This document shows positions 57,285 to 64,000 of a stretch of DNA of 64,000 nucleotides, in pieces. A model generated the notes under the pieces. That model was not told the DNA's origin and ran no database searches. It saw nothing but the letters and a program-made list of their open reading frames with translations. Source of the DNA: Sessilibacter corallicola (GTDB lineage: Bacteria > Pseudomonadota > Gammaproteobacteria > Pseudomonadales > Cellvibrionaceae); NCBI RefSeq assembly GCF_021290925.1, contig NZ_JAJSLX010000002.1:647001-711000 (forward strand). Direction: 5' to 3'. Position 1 is the first letter of the stretch. Each line of letters opens with the position of its first letter. The position numbers and the translations under genes were made by a program.

Positions 57285-59522
57285 TTAGTTAAAGCGTTTG
57301 GTAAATTGTGCGCCGATAATTTGTGGAGCACCTTCAATAAAGGTTGGGAAGCCGAAGGCGTCGCCAGTGTTGCCCGCGTCGATAATGTATTCTTTATCGA
57401 ACAGGTTATTGGCGAAGATTTCAAACGACCAATTGTCGTCCAAAGCGGCAATACCCACTTTAAGGTTGACTAGGCTAACGGCGTCTTCCTCAAATTCATT
57501 TTCGATGTCGAAGAATACATTGTCGCGATAGGTCCAGCTACCTGTTGATGTAAATTGTAAGCTGTTGGAAATCGGACGCTTGTAGATGTAGCTAAACGCA
57601 GCAGTGTTTTCCGGTTGTAAACGGAATTGGTTGCCAGCAAATTCGCCGTTTTCGGCATCGTCATCGATTTCGGCATCGATAAATGCGTAGTTGGCCAACA
57701 GTGTGAGGTTTTGGTTGGCAACAAACGTAATTTCGGTTTCGATCCCCAAGTTGGTTGCGTCTCCGGCGTTATCTGGAATGCGCTGACCGGTGTTGTCGTC
57801 AACCACGGTGACCTGGAAGTTTTCGTAATCTTGATAGAACGTTGACGCTGCGTAACTCAAACGCCCGTCTAATGCTGTTCCTTTCACGCCAATTTCAAAG
57901 TTTGAAATCTCTTCTGATGGCACCAAGTTAGGAGAGCCGTTTGAGAAATCCAATACCTCTGAACGCTCACCCAGTGCATAGGTTGCGTAGATATTAACGG
58001 TATCGGTTAACTGGTAACGTGCATTTAGGCGTGGCAAGACGATGGTGTCGTCGGTATCACCGCTAATGGTTGCGCCATTGGTGTTAAATACGGCGCCGAA
58101 AAATAAATCTGTCGGGGCTCCAAACATACCGGTTAGCAACACTGAGGCTGGAACGTTTGACGTGTAAGAAGATTCCCTTTTTTCGTCAACAAATCGAACG
58201 CCTGCGGTAACTTCTAAGCGGTCAGTAAATTGATAAGAAACGTCAGCGTATACCGACAGCGATTGGTTATCTGAGCTGTTGGAGAAAAACGATTCATAGG
58301 GAAGAGCACGGACTAACCCATTGGTTGCGGCGGCCGTTGTACCTAGATTACAGCCTGCAATTCCAAATCCAGCATTACAACTTAGAAACAGCCCTTCTTC
58401 GGTCGCGAAAGGCACAGTTTGGGTCGCTTCTTCCTCGAAGTAACTCACGCCAAAAAATGCATTGAGGCGATCACCGGTAAAGTTCCAGCGAACTTCTTGG
58501 CTGTACTGTTCGCCGTCAGCCAGCTCCGCAAAATTCAAAAATTCCTGTGAGGTGCCGTCGGCGTCGAAGACTTCTTCGGAATCGTGATCACGGTAAGCAC
58601 CAATGTATGTGAATGACCAGTTTTCATCGAAGTCCCAGTTAACAGTGGCGTTAAAATCGTTTGTTTCGCGCTGAATGCCAATGTTATTACTGCTGAGGTT
58701 TGAAGAAATCGGAGCACTCAGTGCTGCGTTGTCGGTAAAGAGTAAATCTTCGGCGACAAAACCAGTGCCAGGATCGTCGGCATCTTCGTAGTTGTAGACG
58801 AGATCGATGGTGACCGTGTCACTCGGCAGAATGCGCAGGCTTGGGCGCACAGCGATTCGCTCGTAGCCGTTTAAATCATCTTCTGCATTATTGTCGACGT
58901 AACCGTCGCGCTCACGCGATAAAACCGCCAAACGTCCTTGGACGATGGAATTACCACCGGTGACAAAGCCGTCAATTTCTTGGGTGTCGAATTCACCTGC
59001 ACGCACGTTAATTTGCGCTTCAAATTCTTCTTGAGGTTTGTTGGTGATAAAGCTGATGGCACCAATGGATGCCGCAGTGCCAAACAGAGTCGCCTGTGGA
59101 CCTTTTACAACTTCGACACGCTCCATATCGTACACTTCGAAGTAAGAGCCGCGAGAGCGAGATACGTCGGTTCCATTCAGGTAAACCGATACGCGCGGAG
59201 CAATAGGAGCGCCGCCGTCATCAGAGGTGATACCACGGATGACGTAACCGTTGTTGTTTACGCTTTGTTGTTGTACTACTAAGCCCGGAATAAAGTCAGA
59301 CAGTTTGTCGAACTGATCAATGCCGAGTGCGCTCAGTGTGTCTCCGTCGAGTGCAGAAATTGTGATGGGTACGTCTTGAATGGATTGCTCTCGTTTCTGA
59401 GCGGTTACGATCACTTCTACGATATCGGCAGAAGTGGGCTCAGACGATTGAGCAAAACTTTGGTTTGCAAGAACAACAGCTGTCATTAAACCCAGCGAAG
59501 CGAATGACCTTACTCGGGACAT
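57285..59522 (-). CDS. TonB-dependent outer-membrane receptor
   Basis: A 745-residue receptor: signal peptide to SFAQ, TonB box IVEVIVTAQKREQSIQDVPI, plug with VEVVKGPQATLFGTAASIGA, and a beta barrel ending in GAQFTKRFN with C-terminal polar-aromatic signature. Substrate unknown; the class with ISALDGDTLSALG is common for siderophores, sugars or other large ligands. Start ATG 59522 with GAGGTG upstream. phoD follows 253 bp downstream on the same strand; joint regulation is possible but unproven. Confidence 0.9.
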   Translation of the reverse strand: MSRVRSFASLGLMTAVVLANQSFAQSSEPTSADIVEVIVTAQKREQSIQDVPITISALDGDTLSALGIDQFDKLSDFIPGLVVQQQSVNNNGYVIRGITSDDGGAPIAPRVSVYLNGTDVSRSRGSYFEVYDMERVEVVKGPQATLFGTAASIGAISFITNKPQEEFEAQINVRAGEFDTQEIDGFVTGGNSIVQGRLAVLSRERDGYVDNNAEDDLNGYERIAVRPSLRILPSDTVTIDLVYNYEDADDPGTGFVAEDLLFTDNAALSAPISSNLSSNNIGIQRETNDFNATVNWDFDENWSFTYIGAYRDHDSEEVFDADGTSQEFLNFAELADGEQYSQEVRWNFTGDRLNAFFGVSYFEEEATQTVPFATEEGLFLSCNAGFGIAGCNLGTTAAATNGLVRALPYESFFSNSSDNQSLSVYADVSYQFTDRLEVTAGVRFVDEKRESSYTSNVPASVLLTGMFGAPTDLFFGAVFNTNGATISGDTDDTIVLPRLNARYQLTDTVNIYATYALGERSEVLDFSNGSPNLVPSEEISNFEIGVKGTALDGRLSYAASTFYQDYENFQVTVVDDNTGQRIPDNAGDATNLGIETEITFVANQNLTLLANYAFIDAEIDDDAENGEFAGNQFRLQPENTAAFSYIYKRPISNSLQFTSTGSWTYRDNVFFDIENEFEEDAVSLVNLKVGIAALDDNWSFEIFANNLFDKEYIIDAGNTGDAFGFPTFIEGAPQIIGAQFTKRFN

Positions 59523-59953
59523 GGAGCACCTCAAATGGCAGGAAAGGATAGGAAAAATTCAGACGCTACTTTGCGGCACAATTGCTACAAAATTGCTACA
59601 ACAGCGCTTAAATTGGCGATTAATCGCGGTTTTTCTCAGTAAAGATTGTTTGGTTACCAAGAAAAATTGCACTGTGCGACTTTGGTGGAATTTAAATTGT
59701 GAAAAAGTAGTTATGAAATAGGTAAACAAGTTGTGCTGAAATAGCCGTAACCTTGTCGCAAATAGAATGGTTGTAAATAGAGCGGTCGCAAACAGAAAAG
59801 TCGCGATGCAAAGCTCTGATAAAACCAGACCTTATAAAAATAACGTTGAGCAGGAATTTTATGTAGTGATCACAATACCAGTAAAACCCCTATTGGTATT
59901 GGCAAGTGATTGATTTATTGGCGTCTAAACAAAAAAACAGATAGGAAATATCA
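59523..59953. other. Divergent intergenic region
   Basis: No gene. ATTGCTACA occurs twice (59578 and 59590). AATACCA/TGGTATT form an inverted repeat at about 59874-59901 upstream of the YceI gene and could be an operator. Confidence 0.45.
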
Positions 59954-60550
59954 ATGAATAATAATATTAAAAGCTTTGTTGCTAAAGCGATTAAACCGAC
60001 ATTGGTGAGTGTGTGTCTACTGGCTGCTGGTGCAGCACATGCAGGCAAATCACTGATTGGGGATGAATCTAGCCTTTCTTTCATCACTTCGAAAAATTCT
60101 GCGGTTACCGAAGTCCATTCTTTTAAAACCTTAACAGGCAAAATCGACGACAAAGGCATGGTCAAGGTAAGTATCGATCTTGCCAGTGTTGATACCGCGA
60201 TTCCAATTCGTGACGAAAGAATGCAAAAGTTCTTGTTCGAAACCACGAAGTTCACTCAAGCTACCTTTACGGCCGATGTTGCTGGCGTATTAAAAGACGT
60301 TAAAAAATCCGGTTCTGCTAAAGCCTCGGTTAGCGGTGAGCTGTCGTTGCACGGTAAATCGGTTCCAGTATCGTTTGATGTATTGGCAGTAAAAACCGAC
60401 GACGGCATTTTGGTGAGCACACTGCGTCCTACCTTGGTGAAAGCAAGTGACTTCGACCTAGTAGCTGGTGTTGAGAAATTACGTGAGCTGGCAAACCTAA
60501 AATCCATTAATCCAGTGGTTCCAACGAATTTTGTATTGGTCTTTAAATAA
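59954..60550 (+). CDS. YceI-family periplasmic lipid-binding protein
   Basis: A 198-residue protein with a signal peptide ending GAAHAG (about residue 31) and the YceI beta-barrel: SLSFITSKNSAVTEVHSFKT, RDERMQKFLFETTKFTQATF (the conserved R-x-x-x...F motif) and GELSLHGKSVPVSFDV. Family members bind isoprenoid or other lipids. ATG 59954 follows AGGAAAT. Ends at a shared terminator with the HDOD gene. Confidence 0.92.
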   Translation: MNNNIKSFVAKAIKPTLVSVCLLAAGAAHAGKSLIGDESSLSFITSKNSAVTEVHSFKTLTGKIDDKGMVKVSIDLASVDTAIPIRDERMQKFLFETTKFTQATFTADVAGVLKDVKKSGSAKASVSGELSLHGKSVPVSFDVLAVKTDDGILVSTLRPTLVKASDFDLVAGVEKLRELANLKSINPVVPTNFVLVFK

Positions 60551-60573
60551 GTCCATTAGATATTCCGTGGATA

Positions 60574-60606
60574 ATAAAAAGCCTCGTTTTTACGAGGCTT
60601 TTTTTG
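60574..60606. terminator. Bidirectional terminator between yceI-like and HDOD genes
   Basis: GCCTCGT / ACGAGGC stem around TTTT, with five A on the left and seven T on the right. Confidence 0.93.
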
Positions 60607-60638
60607 TGGGCATTACAAGTTGAGTGTTATCAAAGGCT

Positions 60639-61946
60639 TTAAAAATTACCGAATTCGCTCAGCGCTTTTTTGCATTCGTTAATAATGCTTTCTTGAGGAG
60701 TGAAATTGTTATTGAGCGTTTTTTTCAGTGCGGGAATTTTACTGAATTCTGGGATGCCATTGAATTGGTTGTGATACATTCTTAAATACAGGTTAGTCAC
60801 TACCATGAGATCCGCGTAATTAGGTTTTTCTGCGTGGGAATTGTACGCCCAGTTGCCACCGTATTTTAAACTCACTTTGACCAGTTCGGGAATGCACCAA
60901 TGATTCAAAACTTGTTCGCTGATATTGGATGATTGCAAATCACTGATTTTTTGAATTTTATCGAGTTCGCTCAAATCTTCGATGAATTCCGACGCGTATT
61001 GCAGTATCACTAAATCGCCGAGCCGAAACAACAAGCCACACAAAAAAGCAATTTCTGGATTGAAAGGCTCGCCAATATGCTGCGCTAAAATTTTAGCGAG
61101 CATGGCGCGTTCAAATGAGCGATCCCAAGTGGATAAAAACAGTTTTTTCAGCAGAGGAATTTTGGTTGAAAACAATTCTCTGGTCGAATAATAAATAACA
61201 AGGTTTTTAACCGTTCCACGACCGAGTCGATTAACGGCTTCTTCCAACGTGGTAATCTCTTTTAATCCTGCGTAATGAGCAGAGTTAGAGGCAGCCAGCA
61301 ATTTTGCGGCAATAGAGGTGTCGTGAGAAATAATATAAGCAATATCTTCTGTATTCGAATCTTCGTTTTCACACGCGAGACGAACCTTTTCCGCAACCTC
61401 TGGTGGTGAAGGTAATAGCAAATTTCCCAGCCTGATTTCTTGCTGAATTTTATCAAGCAGAGATTCTTTAGAAATCTGGCCAAAATAAACAATTTCTTTG
61501 CTGTGATATTCCGTGGTTTTTTTATTTTGGTCGATAATAGAACTGACAAATCCGTGCGGCAATTTTAGAAAAATATTGGCTTTGCCGTTGGCGCGAATTT
61601 GAAATTTTCTGGGGCGTAAATAGGCCAGTGGTTGCAACGCTTTTGTCGATGTCGATTCAATAACGGATTCGCGGCCATCACCAGCAATGAGTTTTGCGGA
61701 ACCAGACAGTAAATAGTAATCCCAATCGTCGTTCATGCCGATGTCGAGCAGTTTACTGTTTTGGCTGAGTTCCAGTAACTCGTAAATACCCATCGCCAGA
61801 ATATTAGTCACTTCTTTTGCAGAATTAAACGGCGACAGTGATTGCAGCACTTCTGTACTGAAAACGGTTTTTTCTTTCTTTTTATTTCTCGGGTTTAATT
61901 TTGCCGCTTTGAAAGGCGAACTCAGTTTAAAATATCGTGTCAGCAT
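60639..61946 (-). CDS. HDOD-domain signalling protein
   Basis: A 435-residue protein. The first ~150 residues look like a cyclic-nucleotide-binding-like beta domain (DDWDYYLLSGSAKLIAGDGR). The HDOD domain (about 185-390) includes LLPSPPEVAEKVRLACENED, AAKLLAASNSAHYAGLKEI and GTVKNLVIYYSTRELF; the HD residues are absent, as is normal for HDOD. Such proteins tune motility, biofilm or c-di-GMP networks in related bacteria. Start ATG 61946. No partner gene nearby. Confidence 0.85.
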   Translation of the reverse strand: MLTRYFKLSSPFKAAKLNPRNKKKEKTVFSTEVLQSLSPFNSAKEVTNILAMGIYELLELSQNSKLLDIGMNDDWDYYLLSGSAKLIAGDGRESVIESTSTKALQPLAYLRPRKFQIRANGKANIFLKLPHGFVSSIIDQNKKTTEYHSKEIVYFGQISKESLLDKIQQEIRLGNLLLPSPPEVAEKVRLACENEDSNTEDIAYIISHDTSIAAKLLAASNSAHYAGLKEITTLEEAVNRLGRGTVKNLVIYYSTRELFSTKIPLLKKLFLSTWDRSFERAMLAKILAQHIGEPFNPEIAFLCGLLFRLGDLVILQYASEFIEDLSELDKIQKISDLQSSNISEQVLNHWCIPELVKVSLKYGGNWAYNSHAEKPNYADLMVVTNLYLRMYHNQFNGIPEFSKIPALKKTLNNNFTPQESIINECKKALSEFGNF

Positions 61947-62274
61947 ACCGTCCCCAACAGATCAGATCTGCCTAAAGTATAGACGACAAAAAAGCAAAGG
62001 AAGCAGATTGGGGGAGGGTTTATTTGGAATGAATTTTAAGCTATGGCTTAATTTGAGGCACGATGTTTTATTAGAGATTGATGTTATGCCAACTTTTTTG
62101 GACAACCCGTGAAATCGTCTGATTTCTTATCCTTAAGGTTATAGAAACTTAAATAAACGTTGGAATAGACACTTAGGTTTTTAGTATCAGCTCTGGTGGA
62201 CAAGAGAGAGCTGCACAGAAGCATAGTTAAAATAAATAATCCCGAGCAAATATTTTTATTTTTGATAAAAATTC
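61947..62274. other. Intergenic stretch
   Basis: No gene or site recognised. Confidence 0.4.
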
Positions 62275-62694
62275 TTATACAACGCTGCGGCGTTCTCGTG
62301 TTTTTCTACGCTCATGCGCGGCACCTTGTTGAATGCCTCGTTCTTTCCATAGTGCAAATAAATTGCGTCGATCTGGATTCTGACGTCTGTCAGAAAAATG
62401 TCGGTAGGAGCACAAACAATCCGGTTGCGTGCATTTATTCAGTGGCAGAGAAGGGGCCTCGTTAGTGAGGAACATTTTGTTTTGAATGGTTTTAGCCGCG
62501 TGACAGCAACCCGGTAACGTTACAATTGAAACCGCCTTGTAAGGATTCTCATCTTTGCCGTTGCCTCGGCTGTGTGGCGACGGTTTCGACCTTCTTTCTT
62601 CGTCATCCGGACGATTAAATTTTACCAATGCCAATAATACGAACATGAGTCCAACGCCAAAAAACAAAACGACAGACGGTGAAAATTGAATCAT
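62275..62694 (-). CDS. Small membrane protein with Cys- and Arg-rich tail
   Basis: A 139-residue protein: one membrane segment (about residues 7-25), a basic linker and a C-terminal part with CTQPDCLCSYRHFSDRRQNPDRR (conserved CxxPDCxCxYxHxxDRRxxxRR pattern). Similar hypothetical proteins are common in Pseudomonas-like bacteria; function unknown. Intact; ATG 62694. Confidence 0.8.
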   Translation of the reverse strand: MIQFSPSVVLFFGVGLMFVLLALVKFNRPDDEERRSKPSPHSRGNGKDENPYKAVSIVTLPGCCHAAKTIQNKMFLTNEAPSLPLNKCTQPDCLCSYRHFSDRRQNPDRRNLFALWKERGIQQGAAHERRKTRERRSVV

Positions 62695-63439
62695 ATTTGG
62701 CTCGCAAAGTTAAAATCGGTTGCTAGTGTTTGCTGAACTCAGTAGCTAAGTTTCAGCGTCGGTGCGTGTTGACGTTCAAGTAAGCGTTTCAAATACATTG
62801 GAACTGGTTCACACGCGGTTCTTGTTTGCTCACTCATTCAGTTTTCATTGCTAATGCAATCGTGAGCAGACTCGATTTCCTTTTAAACTAGCGGCGTTGC
62901 TCCTGTTGGTAAAGTGTCTAAAAAAAGTAATTCCGTTTTCTTTGAACTCGTTATTATTAGCCGCTTATATTCAAGTCAGATAAAGCATATACCGCTCAAT
63001 ATAATTGTAAGCATAGGATCTAATCTAGACCAAAATCGAAAATAAGTTGTAAAACACAGTGTGGTTGTGAGAGTTATTTTTTTGACAATAAATTCAATTT
63101 GAATCAAACCATCAAGAAAATTTTATTGAATTATTGGTCATTATTTTTTAGGTCGACAAAGCTTTCAGAACCATAGTGAATGGCTATAGCGTTATGGTCA
63201 GTACAGGCATCGATGTGTATATCGACGAACATACGATTAACAGTATGGCTGAGAATAGTGCAGGCTAACAGGGTAGGAAATCAAACCGCGTTAATATTTA
63301 TTGAAGAAAGATTTAAAATCGGATTCGGTTCACAATAACTGACTGATGTAATCGGAACCGAATCGAGAGAGGTTTAGTGACACTTAATAAAAGTGTCATC
63401 TAAATAAAGGAATTGAAGTTAGACGTTACCCAAAATTTC
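62695..63439. other. Intergenic stretch downstream of rsxE
   Basis: No gene. A TGACACT/AGTGTCA hairpin at about 63376-63399 lies 41 bp past the rsxE stop and may end the rsx transcript. The rest has no recognised feature. Confidence 0.5.
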
Positions 63440-64000
63440 TTAAGTAATATTACCAGTGGTTCTGACTCGGCGACTAACGGCTTCGGTCTCTTGCGTTTGT
63501 CGCAATTTTTCTCTGCGCTGCAATTCACTGTCAATAATATTTTTTAACGCAATCAAAAAGCCGGTGACCAAAAACGCACCCGGTGGCAGTACGGCGACCA
63601 AAAAGCCTGGATAGTTTTCACTGAGTTGAAGAGTCCAACCTCGACCGAATTCACCGAGCAACAAATGCATGTCGGCAAATAAGGTTCCGTTGCCAAGTAG
63701 CTCACGAATGGCACCAACGATAACAAGCACAACACTGAACCCAAAGCCCATCATGATTCCATCAATGACTGCGGGTACGGGTTTGTTTTTACACGCGAAG
63801 GCGTCGGCTCTGCCTAGGATTGCACAATTAGTAACAATCAGAGCGATGAACAGACCGAGAATCTGGTACAGCTCGTAGGTGAACGCTCGCATTAATAATT
63901 CAGCACAAGTGGTGAACGAGGCGATGATCATTACGAACGCGGGCAGTTTGATGGCATCGGTAACGGCGTTGCGAATCAGAGAAACCGATAAGTTAGAACC
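63440..64000 (-). CDS. rsxE: Electron transport complex subunit RsxE/RnfE (5' end outside window)
   Basis: Membrane subunit of the Rnf/Rsx complex, which moves electrons between ferredoxin and NAD with ion transport and, in E. coli, keeps SoxR reduced. The frame is open to base 64000: [20 protein letters not shown] leads into [20 protein letters not shown], the LGRAxAF segment typical of RsxE/Nqr[21 protein letters not shown] is the next segment. ATG 63931 is internal. The other rsx genes presumably lie beyond the window on the same strand. Confidence 0.93.
   Translation of the reverse strand, partial: GSNLSVSLIRNAVTDAIKLPAFVMIIASFTTCAELLMRAFTYELYQILGLFIALIVTNCAILGRADAFACKNKPVPAVIDGIMMGFGFSVVLVIVGAIRELLGNGTLFADMHLLLGEFGRGWTLQLSENYPGFLVAVLPPGAFLVTGFLIALKNIIDSELQRREKLRQTQETEAVSRRVRTTGNIT

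Noticed and set aside
62196-62465. 89-codon plus-strand frame
   Set aside because: It overlaps the Cys/Arg-rich membrane protein gene on the other strand, which has a conserved pattern; the plus frame does not.

Overview
The window looks like a chromosome segment of a marine-type Gammaproteobacterium. The signs are a 2-oxoglutarate dehydrogenase/succinyl-CoA synthetase block (lpdA end, sucC, sucD), a gpsA-DUF4389-sixA operon, TonB-dependent receptors, a CIO-type cytochrome bd oxidase, an Rnf/Rsx complex gene at the right edge and a CsrB/RsmZ-like regulatory RNA. Base composition is moderately AT-rich, more so in the accessory stretches. The species cannot be told from the sequence alone.

Layout: 1-2640 holds lpdA (3' end), sucC, sucD and a terminator. 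2818-5000 holds a convergent pair of small paralogous unknown genes, an APH-like kinase and a PhnA/YjdM zinc-ribbon gene. 5480-9116 is an integron-like cassette run without an integrase: a leader, a membrane-protein cassette with attC, a PIN-domain cassette with attC, and a frameshifted GNAT cassette whose attC is interrupted before a broken REP-associated (Y1) transposase. 9117-12560 holds an unknown gene, a decayed divergent AraC/DJ-1 pair, a small HhH gene and a GNAT gene. 12564-15584 holds two tandem secreted proteins with golvesin-like, calcium-repeat and collagen-like parts; one carries an in-frame TGA. 16730-19124 holds an AhpD-like protein, an AraC regulator, a CHMI-like tautomerase and a DsbA-family protein.

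19159-22412 is a thiamine-uptake operon on the minus strand: TPP riboswitch, TonB receptor, YkoF-like thiamine-binding protein, PnuT/PnuC transporter. 22775-30262 holds fadB, two hotdog thioesterases, htpG, gpsA, a DUF4389 membrane protein and sixA. 30600-31240 (minus) carries about 35 GGA motifs, many in hairpin loops, ending in a strong hairpin: a CsrB-type sponge RNA. 31728-45077 holds an ABC exporter, a porin with a perfect CRP-type site upstream, a PIN-PhoH ATPase, cioBA, a GbsR/MarR regulator with a perfect palindrome at its start, and a MocR regulator divergent from phzF-like and LysE-like genes. A 298-bp MITE-like element lies at 45192-45489.

46375-53500 is a second accessory run: a SymE-like toxin relic, a second leader homologous to the first one, and a series of same-strand small unknown genes, several frameshifted or with in-frame stops, with at least one credible attC. 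53642-64000 returns to ordinary chromosome: a nucleoside phosphorylase lipoprotein, PhoD, a TonB receptor, YceI, an HDOD protein, a small Cys-rich membrane protein and rsxE/rnfE (cut by the window end).

The most notable signals are the CsrB-like RNA, the two homologous leaders in front of integrase-less cassette runs, the decaying collagen-like gene pair and the thiamine operon. All family names are from sequence recognition without database searches.
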